A DNA stretch of 64,000 nt from Aedoeadaptatus nemausensis (GCF_903819165.1 NZ_CAIJCS010000009.1:1-64000), one strand, 5' to 3'; positions 41,787 to 51,112 are shown, numbered from the stretch's first letter. Notes: generated from the letters alone by a model not told the origin. A program made the numbers and translations.

Positions 41787-42716
41787 TTATTGACGTTCGG
41801 CATAGGCCTTGGCGAGGGCCGCGCCGAGTTTCGTATTGTTGTAAACGAGGGCAATATTGGATTCCAAGCTGCTGCCGCCGGTTACTTCAAGTACTCTTTG
41901 CAGTAAGAAGGGGGTGGATTCCTTGCCGCTGATGCCTTCTTTTTCCGCATCGCGAAGGGCCTCTTCGATGGCTTTGTCGATGACGGCCTCGTCCATGGCG
42001 TCTTCTTCGGGGATGGGGTTGGCGACGACGATGCCTCCGTGAAGGCCGAGGTTCCATTTCGCTTTCATAAGATCGGCGATTTTTGCCGGATCGTCGTAAC
42101 GGTAATCCAGTTTATGGCCGCTGTGTCTCGTAAAGAAGGCGGGCATTTCTTCCGTTTCATAGCCGACGACGGGTACGCCGAAGGTTTCTAAATATTCGAG
42201 AGTGAGCCCGATATCTAAAATGGATTTGCAGCCTGCACATACGACGGCGATGTCGCTGGTGGCAAGTTCTTGAAGGTCACGGGAAATGTCCATGGTGGTT
42301 TCAGCACCGCGGTGCACGCCGCCGATACCGCCCGTTACTAAGATGGGGATGCCCGCCAGGCGTGCCGTTACAATGGAAGTTGCCACGGTGGTGGCGCCGT
42401 TTAATCCGTTGGCGACGATATGCGCGTAATCTCTCGTGGAGCTCTTGACGATATCTTTAGAAGTCGCCATAAATTCGATTTCTTCCTCCGTCAAGCCCAC
42501 TTTAATGCGACCGTTAATAATGGCAGTGGTGGCCGGCGTAACCCCCGCATCTCTTAAGATAGCTTCGCAGTGTTTTGCCATTTCCACATTTTTAGGATAG
42601 GGCATGCCGTGGGAAATGATGGTGGATTCCAGAGCGACCACTGGTTTTTTCGCGTCCAGTGCCTCTTGAACTTCTTCTGCAATGTCCATGTACTGTTCCA
42701 AATTAGATAATGTCAT
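41787..42716 (-). CDS. psuG: Pseudouridine-5'-phosphate glycosidase
   Basis: A 309-residue enzyme that cleaves pseudouridine 5'-phosphate to uracil and ribose 5-phosphate. Family signatures are ALESTIISHGMPYPKNVEMA, ILVTGGIGGVHRGAETTMDISRDL and EEMPAFF; the Lys of GRIKVGL and the acids of the central motif form the active site. The length matches the family. It overlaps psuK by 14 bases, so the two are coupled. With PsuK it recovers uracil from RNA modification breakdown. Confidence 0.97.
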   Translation of the reverse strand: MTLSNLEQYMDIAEEVQEALDAKKPVVALESTIISHGMPYPKNVEMAKHCEAILRDAGVTPATTAIINGRIKVGLTEEEIEFMATSKDIVKSSTRDYAHIVANGLNGATTVATSIVTARLAGIPILVTGGIGGVHRGAETTMDISRDLQELATSDIAVVCAGCKSILDIGLTLEYLETFGVPVVGYETEEMPAFFTRHSGHKLDYRYDDPAKIADLMKAKWNLGLHGGIVVANPIPEEDAMDEAVIDKAIEEALRDAEKEGISGKESTPFLLQRVLEVTGGSSLESNIALVYNNTKLGAALAKAYAERQ

Positions 42717-43626
42717 ATTGTATCTCCTTTTTCTCTTTTTCCCATTGGCGTCTGTCGAAGACGCTCAAGTCACTATGATCACTTTTGAGAACCATACGGG
42801 AAGCCGCCATGGCGCCGACAATGGCTTCTTCAAGAGATTTCTCCTGAACCAGTTCTGCCGTCAACATACCTACAAATGCATCCCCCGCCCCCGTGGCGCC
42901 TTTAATCGCCATGGGAGAGGTAGTGAAGTGTAAAGCTTGATCGGCGGAATATAAATACGCTCCGTCGCTGCCGGCGGTAATGAGCACATACTCCGAGCCC
43001 TTTTCGAGAAGGACTCGCCCGCAGTCTGAAATACTCGCCCCGTCACCTAATTCGGACAATGCTCGGGCTTCCAGAACGTTACATTTTAGCACATTTATTT
43101 TAGAAAGAAAAGGCTTAAATTTCCCTACCTTCACGGCGCTCACGCCGTCGACGATAATCCTCGTATTCCAACTGAAGATGGTCTGAAGGGCTTCTTCCTT
43201 TAAATTTGCGTCTACTACGGTGTAGGATGCGCCCTCCGCCAGTTCGCGGCGGGATTCCATCTCTTCACGTCCGAGCTTGTCCACAGCCTTCATATCGTTT
43301 ACCGCCACGGCCATCTCCCCCTCATCGTCCAGGACCACGAGATAACTTCCCGTGCCTACATCGCCGAAGGTAAAGGATGATTCGAAGCTAAGTTTCTCCG
43401 GCGCATTTCGAAGGATCAGCCTCTTTTTATCGTCGTCGCCGAAGGCCGTTATGATTTTCGTATGAATGCCCACGAGGGCGATATTGGCGGCGATATTTCG
43501 GCCCACACCGCCCGGCGTCATGCTCACATCGCCCGGATTGGAATCGTGGGGCAAAAGCGCGGTTTTCGATTTACCGCTGATGTCCATATTGCAGCCGCCG
43601 AAAACGGCGACATAGGGTGCGTTCAT
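42703..43626 (-). CDS. psuK: Pseudouridine kinase (PfkB family)
   Basis: A 307-residue PfkB sugar kinase: N-terminal VAVFGGCNMDISGKS, MTPGGVGRNIAANIALVG, and the C-terminal GATGAGDAFVGML with the catalytic Asp. Context decides substrate: the next gene is psuG, so it should phosphorylate pseudouridine. Its ATG overlaps the tdk stop codon by one base (TAATG), and it overlaps psuG by 14. In many bacteria psuK carries an N-terminal HTH domain; this one does not. Confidence 0.92.
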   Translation of the reverse strand: MNAPYVAVFGGCNMDISGKSKTALLPHDSNPGDVSMTPGGVGRNIAANIALVGIHTKIITAFGDDDKKRLILRNAPEKLSFESSFTFGDVGTGSYLVVLDDEGEMAVAVNDMKAVDKLGREEMESRRELAEGASYTVVDANLKEEALQTIFSWNTRIIVDGVSAVKVGKFKPFLSKINVLKCNVLEARALSELGDGASISDCGRVLLEKGSEYVLITAGSDGAYLYSADQALHFTTSPMAIKGATGAGDAFVGMLTAELVQEKSLEEAIVGAMAASRMVLKSDHSDLSVFDRRQWEKEKKEIQYDII

Positions 43627-44210
43627 TATGCTCTTCCCTCCCCTCGATTTTTAAGCCGCTTGTAGCATGCGCGGCATAGAGGTTCGTATTTTTCAGTGGC
43701 GCCGATGACCACGCGATCGGATTCTTTCGTCGTGCGGTGACTCACCCAACCGTCGCTCCCGCAATGAGCGCAGACGGCGTGATGTTTCTCCACATAATCC
43801 GCCACCGCCATAATTTCTTTCACAACTTCAAAAGGATGGGCTTCGTAATCCATATCGAGCCCGGCACAGACGATGGTCTTGCCCTCGTCCAGTAAAGTAT
43901 CGAATGCGGACAAGATGCTCCCGGCATCGTCGCCTAAAAACTGCACTTCGTCGATAGCGAGTACATCGGCTTTTTCCCGTGTCGCCGCCTCTACCACATC
44001 GTCGATGTCTTCCACCACAACGGCTTCCAGAGAAGTGTTGTCGTGGCTCGTAATAGCGGAATGGATAAAGCGCGTATCCAGCGTAGGTTTTAAAACCAAG
44101 GTATTATAACCGGCTATGCGAAAGCGCTTCACTTCCCGCTCCAAACTGGATGTCTTACCTGAAAACATGCTTCCCGTGTGTAAAATTAAACGTCCTCGAT
44201 ATTGATGCAT
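43626..44210 (-). CDS. tdk: Thymidine kinase
   Basis: A 194-residue type II thymidine kinase that makes dTMP. The P-loop GSMFSGKTSSLE is at about residues 13-24, and DEVQFL is the Walker B-like motif. The C-terminal zinc site has CAHCG and CRAC. Enzyme length and order of motifs are complete. AAGGAGGACGAG precedes the ATG and an extended -10 promoter lies upstream. It is first in an operon with psuK and psuG, an arrangement that joins pyrimidine salvage steps. Confidence 0.96.
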   Translation of the reverse strand: MHQYRGRLILHTGSMFSGKTSSLEREVKRFRIAGYNTLVLKPTLDTRFIHSAITSHDNTSLEAVVVEDIDDVVEAATREKADVLAIDEVQFLGDDAGSILSAFDTLLDEGKTIVCAGLDMDYEAHPFEVVKEIMAVADYVEKHHAVCAHCGSDGWVSHRTTKESDRVVIGATEKYEPLCRACYKRLKNRGEGRA

Positions 44211-44229
44211 CTCGTCCTCCTTGGAAAAA

Positions 44230-44238
44230 ATTATACCA
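44230..44238 (-). promoter_or_regulatory. Extended -10 promoter of tdk operon
   Basis: TGG followed by TATAAT on the minus strand, about 20 bases before the tdk ATG; the -35 region is poor. Confidence 0.45.
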
Positions 44239-44265
44239 TATGGGAGCTACTTCTCGCTAAGTCCA

Positions 44266-44293
44266 TTACAGATCTCGTTTTATTCTGTATAAT
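44266..44293 (+). promoter_or_regulatory. Promoter of ABC exporter operon
   Basis: TTACAG (44266-44271), 16 bases, then TATAAT (44288-44293), about 38 bases before the ATG at 44331. Confidence 0.65.
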
Positions 44294-44330
44294 AAATAAA
44301 GAAAACCATCCACTTTACAAAGGAGTTACC

Positions 44331-45047
44331 ATGTTACATATAGATCATCTTTCCAAGTTTTACGGCAAGAAACAGGTTCTTTTCGATATCAGTTTCTCAT
44401 TGGAGCCCGGCGATATCTGCGCCTTTATCGGTTCCAACGGCGCCGGGAAGACGACGACTATAAAATCCGCCTTGGGGCTCATCCCCTTCGATTCCGGCAC
44501 TATTACTATCGACGACCACAATATCGAAACCGATCCCATGGAGGCGAAACGCATCTACAGTTATGTCCCCGATAATCCGGAGCTCTACTCTTTTATGCGG
44601 GGCATCGACTATTTAAATTTCATCGCCGATATTTTTGAATTGGACTACGACAGGAGAAAGAGCGGCATCGACACCCTATCGAAAGATTTTGAAATACATG
44701 ATCGCCTGGGCGAGCCCATCGAATCCTACAGTCACGGCATGCAGCAAAAGCTGGCCTTAATCGGCGCCCTCTTACACTATCCGAAGCTTATCGTCTTGGA
44801 CGAACCCTTCGTCGGCCTGGATCCCTTGGCGACGAGAAAAATCCGCGAGCATTTTAAACGCATGGCGGAAAATAACGACACGACAATTTTATTCTCCACC
44901 CACGTTTTGGAAGTGGCGGAAAAATTATGCAATAAGGTCGCCATTATACGCGAAGGCCGCCTCGTTTACTTCGGCTCCACCGAAGACGTGCTCGCCAAGG
45001 GAAGCTTGGAAGATCTCTTTGTGGAAAGGATGCAGGACCATGCTTAA
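44331..45047 (+). CDS. ABC transporter ATP-binding protein
   Basis: A 238-residue ATPase. Walker A GSNGAGKTTTIK is at about residues 36-47, the signature is unusual (SHGMQQKLAL in place of LSGGQ), as in the exporter class that includes EcsA and Bcr-type ATPases, and Walker B reads LIVLDEPFVGLD. AAAGGAG lies before the ATG at 44331; the frame is open further upstream but that part crosses the promoter. It overlaps the permease gene by eight bases. Substrate is unknown; the pair resembles exporters of the ABC-2 type. Confidence 0.9.
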   Translation: MLHIDHLSKFYGKKQVLFDISFSLEPGDICAFIGSNGAGKTTTIKSALGLIPFDSGTITIDDHNIETDPMEAKRIYSYVPDNPELYSFMRGIDYLNFIADIFELDYDRRKSGIDTLSKDFEIHDRLGEPIESYSHGMQQKLALIGALLHYPKLIVLDEPFVGLDPLATRKIREHFKRMAENNDTTILFSTHVLEVAEKLCNKVAIIREGRLVYFGSTEDVLAKGSLEDLFVERMQDHA

Positions 45048-46629
45048 GACCCTGATCCGTTTGGAAATCAGCCGTATTTTTGCTCAGTTCAAGGGAGGCA
45101 AGCAAAAAGTCTTCGGCATCTTCACCTATCTTCTGAGCCTTTGGGGAATTTTCGGATTGGGCGCCCTTTTGCCGATTTTCGGTTCCACGGCTACCCTGGC
45201 TACTCTTCCGAAGGGAGAGGGGTTCAGCCTGCCGGAACTTGCTCGAGAGTACGAGCTTTTGGCCACATCGGACATCACCGTGACCATTTTATTTATCGCC
45301 GTGTTACTCATAGCCTTCTTTCAAATGAAGAATACTTTTTTCCACAAGTTTGACCAGTCCTGTTTGTGGTCGCAACCTATCGAAACGAAAACCATCGTCT
45401 TATCGAAGTTTATCGGCGCCTGGATCATGGGCGTCCCCATGATCATCGCCTTTTCCCTCGGCTCGTTGGGAGTCTGTTATATCGCCACGGGATCTTTCGG
45501 GAAGACTTTGATCCTACTTCTTCTCTTTCTCGCGGTGGAAATTCTCGCCGAATGTTCAGGCTATTTCCTACGCACCCTCTCCACCCGTGCAAGCCGCCGA
45601 CTCCATACGCCGAAAATCGTAAAGACGGTGTTAAAAGTTCTTCTGTTCGCCGCCGTTATGGGGCTCTATTATTACGAAATCTCGAGAGATTTTAAGGATC
45701 TGGCGCAGTTTTTAGTATTCTATCGCTCACTTCCACCGGTCTTTCGCATGATCTCCTATATTATGGAGAAGCAAATTGTTCTGGCGCTCCTTCCCATCCT
45801 CTTGGCCGGTGCCTTTCTCCTTTTCTTTATTCGCTACATGGCGAAGCACTTCTTCGCCATAGCAGAAACCATGGAGACGCGAGGGAGCAAGAAAGTAGTG
45901 GCCCAAAAGGATTTAAAGCCGAAATCAAAAATTGTCGCTTTGGTCGCAAAAGAACTCAAGCTTTACTGGGATAATTCCGCCGTGGCCATGAACACCTTTT
46001 TCGGCGCCCTTATGCCCCTGATCCTCTCCCTGCTGCTCCTCGTGCCCATGATTCACGACGGCTTTACCGATTTCTTATACGGGCAGGAATACGTGCCGCC
46101 CTATGCCGCCCTCTTTCTCATTTTACTTTCCCTGGCGGGCATTATGAATGTGGCGGGCTACAGCTTCAGTCTGGAGGGAAAGTCCGCTTACCTGACCTAC
46201 ACCCTTCCCCTTACGGGGCGCATGGTCTTTTTCGGAAAACTTCTGGCCTCTTTGGTGCTTTTAATCCCCACCTACACCCTGACCTTTTTAGTATCCATGG
46301 CCATCCTTTCCCCCGATCCCCGCTACATGCCCCTCTATTTTATAGGGCCCGTAGCCTATATTATTTTCAATAATGCGGTAGGGCTCCTCTTCGATTGGAA
46401 ATACGCCAATTATACCTGGACCACGCCTCAGGAATTCGCCAAAAATTCCAAGCAGGCCTTCTTTTCCTCCTTCGGCAGCCTCGCCGTAAGCGTGCTCATT
46501 ATCTTCGTCGGCATGACGATTATGACGGCCTATCCCCTCCTCTACGCCGGGATCATTACGGGCCTTCTGATTATCGCGGATATTATCATCTTTCTTCTCA
46601 CGAAGAATTTAAAGATCTATCACTATTAA
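45040..46629 (+). CDS. ABC-type exporter membrane protein
   Basis: A 529-residue polytopic protein with about a dozen membrane segments and a long basic loop in the middle (ETMETRGSKKVVAQKDLKPKSK, given here by its ETMETRGSKK start). It has no ATPase motif and partners the ATPase directly upstream. It resembles large permease subunits of two-gene ABC exporters, but no motif tells the substrate. The start at 45040 begins MLKTLIRLEISRIF and lies inside the end of the ATPase gene. GGAAAGGA lies nine bases upstream. Confidence 0.85.
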   Translation: MLKTLIRLEISRIFAQFKGGKQKVFGIFTYLLSLWGIFGLGALLPIFGSTATLATLPKGEGFSLPELAREYELLATSDITVTILFIAVLLIAFFQMKNTFFHKFDQSCLWSQPIETKTIVLSKFIGAWIMGVPMIIAFSLGSLGVCYIATGSFGKTLILLLLFLAVEILAECSGYFLRTLSTRASRRLHTPKIVKTVLKVLLFAAVMGLYYYEISRDFKDLAQFLVFYRSLPPVFRMISYIMEKQIVLALLPILLAGAFLLFFIRYMAKHFFAIAETMETRGSKKVVAQKDLKPKSKIVALVAKELKLYWDNSAVAMNTFFGALMPLILSLLLLVPMIHDGFTDFLYGQEYVPPYAALFLILLSLAGIMNVAGYSFSLEGKSAYLTYTLPLTGRMVFFGKLLASLVLLIPTYTLTFLVSMAILSPDPRYMPLYFIGPVAYIIFNNAVGLLFDWKYANYTWTTPQEFAKNSKQAFFSSFGSLAVSVLIIFVGMTIMTAYPLLYAGIITGLLIIADIIIFLLTKNLKIYHY

Positions 46630-46640
46630 ATCTCTCCATG

Positions 46641-46678
46641 AAAAAACCACGCTGAGTTTTTGCTCAACGTGGTTTTTC
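46641..46678. terminator. Bidirectional terminator
   Basis: The arms AAAACCACG and CGTGGTTTT with a TGAG/CTCA extension around a T-rich loop, between the convergent ABC permease and cyclophilin genes. Confidence 0.88.
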
Positions 46679-47284
46679 TTATGCTTCAAATGTAAAAGTT
46701 TGGGCCCGCTCGATCAGAATATCTTCATCCGGTCGGTCCATGCTGTTCCGTTCGGCAGCGGCAATGGCGTCGACTACGTCCATTCCCTCTACTACTTGGC
46801 CGAAGACCGTATGCTTGCCGTCGAGCCAGAAGGCGCCGCCTTTTTCCCTATAACCGTCGATGACATCTTGGCTATAGCCCATGCGCTCCCCGGCAGCTTC
46901 CATCTGCTCGATAATATCCGCTCCCACCTCGGGGCCGTGAACGATGAAAAACTGACTTCCGTTCGTATTCGGTCCCGCATTGGCCATGGAAAGGGCACCG
47001 ACGATATTGCGGTAATCTTTGTGGAATTCGTCCTCAAAGCGTTCGCCCCAAATGCTTTCGCCGCCGCGACCGGTACCCGTGGGATCGCCCCCTTGAATCA
47101 TGAAATCGGGAATGACGCGGTGGAAAATAACGCCGTCGTAATAGCCGCGGTCGATTAATGTCGTAAAGTTTTCTACGGTTTTCGGCGCCGCTTCCGGAAA
47201 GAGTCGCAAGACGATCTCGCCCTTTGTGGTTATAAGCTTCGCCATTTTATCGCCCACTTGAGGGGCTTCCAATTGCTTCAACAT
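46679..47284 (-). CDS. Cyclophilin-type peptidyl-prolyl isomerase
   Basis: A 201-residue cytoplasmic cyclophilin. [21 protein letters not shown] holds the catalytic Arg and the family signature, and GSQFFIVHG is the second conserved stretch. It is somewhat longer than PpiB (about 145-165) owing to an insertion with [20 protein letters not shown], a variant common in Firmicutes. No signal peptide. AAGGAG lies six bases before the ATG. It follows map after one base. Confidence 0.93.
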   Translation of the reverse strand: MLKQLEAPQVGDKMAKLITTKGEIVLRLFPEAAPKTVENFTTLIDRGYYDGVIFHRVIPDFMIQGGDPTGTGRGGESIWGERFEDEFHKDYRNIVGALSMANAGPNTNGSQFFIVHGPEVGADIIEQMEAAGERMGYSQDVIDGYREKGGAFWLDGKHTVFGQVVEGMDVVDAIAAAERNSMDRPDEDILIERAQTFTFEA

Positions 47285-47285
47285 A

Positions 47286-48038
47286 CTATTCTCCTTGTTC
47301 CGTTAAGATAATGACGCCGTCTTCCGTTACGGCAAGAGTGTGTTCGTATTGGCAGGAAAGGGAGCCGTCTCGCGTACGGGCCGTCCAGCCGTTGTCGTCC
47401 ATTTTTATGGGCCAGTCCCCGGAATTGATCATAGGCTCGATGGTAAATACCATCCCTTCTTCCAATCGGATGCCCCGCCCGGGCTTGCCATAGTGAAGGA
47501 CCTGGGGATCCTCGTGCATATTGGTGCCGATGCCGTGGCCGACAAAATCACGCACTACGGAAAAACCGTTGGCTTCGGCGTGGCTTTGAATGGCGTGGCC
47601 GATATCGCCCAGTCGAACGCCGGGCTTCACGAGCTCGATGGAGCGGTAGAGGCACTCCTTCGTCACGTCCATAAGCTTTTGAGCTTCCTCGCTGATGTCG
47701 CCTACGGCATAGCTCCATGCGGAGTCTGCCAGATAACCGTCTACATTGACCACCATATCGATGGTTAAGAGATCGCCGTCTTTTAATTTGCGATCACTTG
47801 GAAAACCGTGGCAAATTTCATCGTTTACCGATGCGCAGATACTATAGGGAAAGCCCTGATAGCCTTTTTGTTCCGGATAGCCGCCTCTATCGGTAATAAA
47901 TTTTTCTACGAATTTATCCAATTCTAAAGTAGTTACGCCGGGCTTGACCTCGTCCCGAAGGGCGCGGTGCACCTTTACGAGCAGATCCGCAGCGGTTTGC
48001 ATTTTTTCTATTTCCTGTTTTGTCTTTATAATAATCAA
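47286..48038 (-). CDS. map: Methionine aminopeptidase type I
   Basis: A 250-residue enzyme that removes the initiator methionine. The metal ligands are in [29 protein letters not shown] and VFTIEPM, with the final Glu in QYEHTLAVT. The start is TTG with GGAGG seven bases upstream inside the TPR gene; the start overlaps that gene's stop by four bases. Usually map lies near the ribosomal protein genes, so its place with a TPR gene and a cyclophilin is unusual; a second map elsewhere is possible. Confidence 0.96.
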   Translation of the reverse strand: MIIIKTKQEIEKMQTAADLLVKVHRALRDEVKPGVTTLELDKFVEKFITDRGGYPEQKGYQGFPYSICASVNDEICHGFPSDRKLKDGDLLTIDMVVNVDGYLADSAWSYAVGDISEEAQKLMDVTKECLYRSIELVKPGVRLGDIGHAIQSHAEANGFSVVRDFVGHGIGTNMHEDPQVLHYGKPGRGIRLEEGMVFTIEPMINSGDWPIKMDDNGWTARTRDGSLSCQYEHTLAVTEDGVIILTEQGE

Positions 48039-48928
48039 CTGTCTACCTCCCGGACAATCTCTTGTAAATCCTCATCTCGCGACGCCCACATTTTAGCGTC
48101 GCCGTTTATGGCGATGGCCTCTTTTAAATCGGCGATGGCCTCGTCTCGCTTGCCGAGACGTACAAAGCTGCAGGCCCGATTGTAAAAGAGATTCACACTC
48201 TCCAAATCCAAGGCAATGCCTTTCGTTAAGATGGCTATAGCTTCTTCTACCCTTTCGCCGCGCAAATAAACCGCCGACATATTTAAATACGTCGGCGCAT
48301 AATATTCATCGTAAACTAAGGACTCTTTATAGGCTCGAAGGGCCTTTTCATCTCGCCCCGTCTTTTGGTAGATTACGCCTAAATTATAATAGCCGATACT
48401 GTAGGTGGGCGAGAGACGCACGGCTTTTTCCGCCAAGGGCAATGCCTTTTCATAATCCTGCCGCTCCTCGTATATCGAGGCGATGTCGGATAACACCACG
48501 CCGTTTTCCGGTACGAGCTCGGCACAGCGCATGAAGAGTTCCAGAGCATCGTCTTTATACCCGAAGCGGTCGTACAAAAGCGCCAGCTCGTAGCATGCGC
48601 TTTCGTAGGCCGGATCCTTCGCCACGGCATCTTCCAAATAGCCCATGGCTTCCCGATCTCTACCCCCTTCTTCCATTAACACCCCGAGGGCGTAATCGGC
48701 GCCGGGATAATCTCCCAGTGCGCGAATTTTTTGAAAGGTCTCCTCGGCCAAGACATATTCCCCTCGCTGCCAGTAAAGATCGCCCAGGGAAAAATAGGTT
48801 TCCACACGGCTCTCTTCGTCGGGCACGAATTTCAGGGCTTTATTTAAAAGTTCGATAGCCTTTTCGGCATCGCCTTGATTCAATAGATTGTCGCTTAAAA
48901 TATGATAATTTTTCCATTTGCCGGACAT
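48035..48928 (-). CDS. Tetratricopeptide repeat protein
   Basis: A 297-residue soluble protein built of about eight TPR units spanning nearly the whole length (for example AIELLNKALKFVPDEESRVE, YSIGYYNLGVIYQKTGRDEK). TPR proteins serve as scaffolds for complexes; the partner here is unknown. No signal peptide or enzyme domain is seen. GGGAGGCGGAT precedes the ATG. It overlaps map by four bases, so the products are made together, perhaps as parts of one nascent-protein process, though this is inference. Confidence 0.88.
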   Translation of the reverse strand: MSGKWKNYHILSDNLLNQGDAEKAIELLNKALKFVPDEESRVETYFSLGDLYWQRGEYVLAEETFQKIRALGDYPGADYALGVLMEEGGRDREAMGYLEDAVAKDPAYESACYELALLYDRFGYKDDALELFMRCAELVPENGVVLSDIASIYEERQDYEKALPLAEKAVRLSPTYSIGYYNLGVIYQKTGRDEKALRAYKESLVYDEYYAPTYLNMSAVYLRGERVEEAIAILTKGIALDLESVNLFYNRACSFVRLGKRDEAIADLKEAIAINGDAKMWASRDEDLQEIVREVDS

Positions 48929-48957
48929 ATCCGCCTCCCGGAAACATTATATCACAA

Positions 48958-51009
48958 TTATTTCTCTCCCTTGTAGCCTAAGAGAGTGGTGGCGATAAGC
49001 ACGCAAATCAGGGAGACGCCTACGTCGGCGAAGACGGCGAGCCATAAGCTTCCGATGCCCGCCATACTTAAGACGACGACCAGAAGTTTAATGATGAGGG
49101 CCAGGGCGATATTAATGAAGCTGATGCGGCGAGTTTGTTTGGAAAGGCCGAAGAGGAAAGGCAGTTTACCGATATCGTCTCCTAAGATGACGATGTCCGC
49201 GCTTTCGATGGCCATGTCCGCGCCGCCTGTTCCCATGGCGATGCCCACATCGCTTTTAGCGAGAACCGGCGCGTCGTTAATGCCGTCACCTACATAAGCC
49301 ACCTTGTGGTTTTCGGCGAGAGCACGATCCAGGGCCTGTACCTTTTCTTCAGGTAGAAGGCCGCCGTAAGTTTCATCGATGCCTAAATCTTTCCCCACGA
49401 CCTCTACCAATTCCTTTTTATCTCCGGAGAACATATAGGTCTTGAGGTATTGCTTCATTCGTTTCAGCGCTTCTCTTACGCCGCCCTTTACCGAATCCGT
49501 AAAGGAAATGCGACCTAGGAGCACCCCTTCCTGTACCACATAAACCGATGTCATGGCCACGGGATCCAGGGGATCGTGAACCCCCAGGGATTCTAAGAGT
49601 GCGCCGTTACCTACGGCTACTTCTTTCCCGTCGATGGTGCAGCTGATGCCCTTTCCGGAAATTTCCCTGTAGTTTTTGATCTCCCCTTCAGGCTTCGCCT
49701 TGGCGAAGAGTGATTGTGCGATGGGGTGATTGGAATACTGCTCCGCCGTTGCGGCCAGCTTTAAAAGACTATCTTCGTCCGTTTCAAGAGCTTCCACCTT
49801 TGCCACGGCAAAGTTCCCGTCCGTAAGGGTACCGGTCTTGTCGAAAGCGATGGCGTCGGTTTCCGAAAGGATTTCCACGGCTTCGGCGCCTTTAATAAAG
49901 ATTCCCTCCCGGGATGCCCGGCCGATACTCGCAAACATGGTGAGGGGTACGGAGAGCACGAGGGCACAGGGGCAACTGATGATTAAGAATGCGCAGGCTT
50001 TATAGACCCAGTGGTCCCACGTTCCCATATTTAAAAGAGGAGGCACCACGGCCACGATTAAAGCGAGGGCCACGACGATGGGCGTATACTTTGCCGCGAA
50101 GCGCGTGATCCAAGCTTCCGTCTTGCCCTTATTGAGGCGAGCGTCGGCGACGAGGCCTTCAATTTTAGCCATGGTGGATTCGCCAGCTATTTTAGTGACG
50201 ATCACTTCGTAGGCGCCGTCCAAAGCCATGGCGCCTGCTAAAATCTCGTCCCCTTCTTTAACGGCGATAGGCGTTGATTCCCCGGTCATGTGTTGGTTGG
50301 AAATGTGGCCTTCTCCGTGAAAAATCTTTCCGTCGGCCGCCAAGGTGTCCCCGGCGCGAAGGATAATATGATCGCCTACGGCTAAATCTTCCGCTTCCAC
50401 TTCAACTACCTCTCCGTCTTTTAAGAGATGGGCCATTTCAACATCCCGCTTTAAAAGCTCCTGAATGGATTCGATGGAGCGATCCACCGCCACATCCTGT
50501 AGAGCTTCCCCTAAGCGGTAAAGGAGCAGGACGCCCAGAGCTTCCGTATGCTCGCCGATGTAAAAGGCCGCCACGGAGGCGACGGTCATAAGCAGGTTCT
50601 CGTCGAAAACCTCTCCGCTTTTGATGCCGCGAAAAGCGTTTAAGAAAATCTCCTTACCGGCGACGAGCAAAATAATTCCCGTCGCCACAGTTTCCCATTT
50701 ACCTTCGAGAAAAAAGGCACTGAGAGCCGTGAGAATGGCCAGGGCGGCAATAGTAATAAATTCTTTTTTTACGGAGCCCTCTTCCTCTTCTCCCTTTTCC
50801 TCCCCCTCTACGATTTCCACGCCGTTTTCGATGGAAGTGGCGATCTGTTGGAAATCTTTCAGCATATGAGGCGATTCACCTTCCACGACCAATTTTTTTG
50901 ATATAAAATCGAGGCTCGCCTTTTCTACATAGGGCAGCTCCTGAATGCGCTGTTCTATTTTGGCGGCGCAATTGGCGCAGCCTAAATTTTTTAAATAATA
51001 GGACGTCAA
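48958..51009 (-). CDS. P1B-type heavy-metal ATPase (ZntA/CadA-like)
   Basis: A 683-residue transporter. The N-terminal HMA domain has GCANC (about residues 10-14), then an acidic linker, eight predicted membrane segments with the transport motif CPCAL, the phosphorylation site DKTGTLTDG and the hinge GDGINDAPVLAKSDVGIAMG. Both CPC and the lack of copper-type membrane residues suggest zinc, cadmium or lead export, but metal choice cannot be fixed from sequence alone. The start is TTG with GGAGG seven bases before it. A consensus promoter with a dyad downstream of the -10 box lies upstream. Confidence 0.92.
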   Translation of the reverse strand: MTSYYLKNLGCANCAAKIEQRIQELPYVEKASLDFISKKLVVEGESPHMLKDFQQIATSIENGVEIVEGEEKGEEEEGSVKKEFITIAALAILTALSAFFLEGKWETVATGIILLVAGKEIFLNAFRGIKSGEVFDENLLMTVASVAAFYIGEHTEALGVLLLYRLGEALQDVAVDRSIESIQELLKRDVEMAHLLKDGEVVEVEAEDLAVGDHIILRAGDTLAADGKIFHGEGHISNQHMTGESTPIAVKEGDEILAGAMALDGAYEVIVTKIAGESTMAKIEGLVADARLNKGKTEAWITRFAAKYTPIVVALALIVAVVPPLLNMGTWDHWVYKACAFLIISCPCALVLSVPLTMFASIGRASREGIFIKGAEAVEILSETDAIAFDKTGTLTDGNFAVAKVEALETDEDSLLKLAATAEQYSNHPIAQSLFAKAKPEGEIKNYREISGKGISCTIDGKEVAVGNGALLESLGVHDPLDPVAMTSVYVVQEGVLLGRISFTDSVKGGVREALKRMKQYLKTYMFSGDKKELVEVVGKDLGIDETYGGLLPEEKVQALDRALAENHKVAYVGDGINDAPVLAKSDVGIAMGTGGADMAIESADIVILGDDIGKLPFLFGLSKQTRRISFINIALALIIKLLVVVLSMAGIGSLWLAVFADVGVSLICVLIATTLLGYKGEK

Positions 51010-51026
51010 AGTATTACCTCCTTTTC

Positions 51027-51046
51027 ATATGTTTGTCCGTTCATAT
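51027..51046. promoter_or_regulatory. Candidate metal-regulator operator
   Basis: ATATG (51027-51031), ten bases, CATAT (51042-51046), located between the -10 box and the start codon of the P1B-ATPase. The form and the ATATGAA core resemble ArsR/SmtB-family operators. No such regulator gene is in the window. Confidence 0.45.
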
Positions 51047-51048
51047 TT

Positions 51049-51077
51049 AGTGTAAGCTCTCACGCCTTGTTTGTCAA
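51049..51077 (-). promoter_or_regulatory. Promoter of P1B-ATPase gene
   Basis: TTGACA (51072-51077), exactly 17 bases, then TACACT (51049-51054) on the minus strand. Confidence 0.75.
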
Positions 51078-51104
51078 CAAAAAAAGAACGCCCGAAGGCG
51101 CTCT
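51078..51104 (-). terminator. Terminator of nitroreductase gene
   Basis: AGAGCGCC, TTCG, GGCGTTCT and a T run on the minus strand, directly past the stop of the gene ending at 51113; it nearly touches the ATPase -35 box. Confidence 0.88.
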
Positions 51105-51112
51105 CTGAAAAC

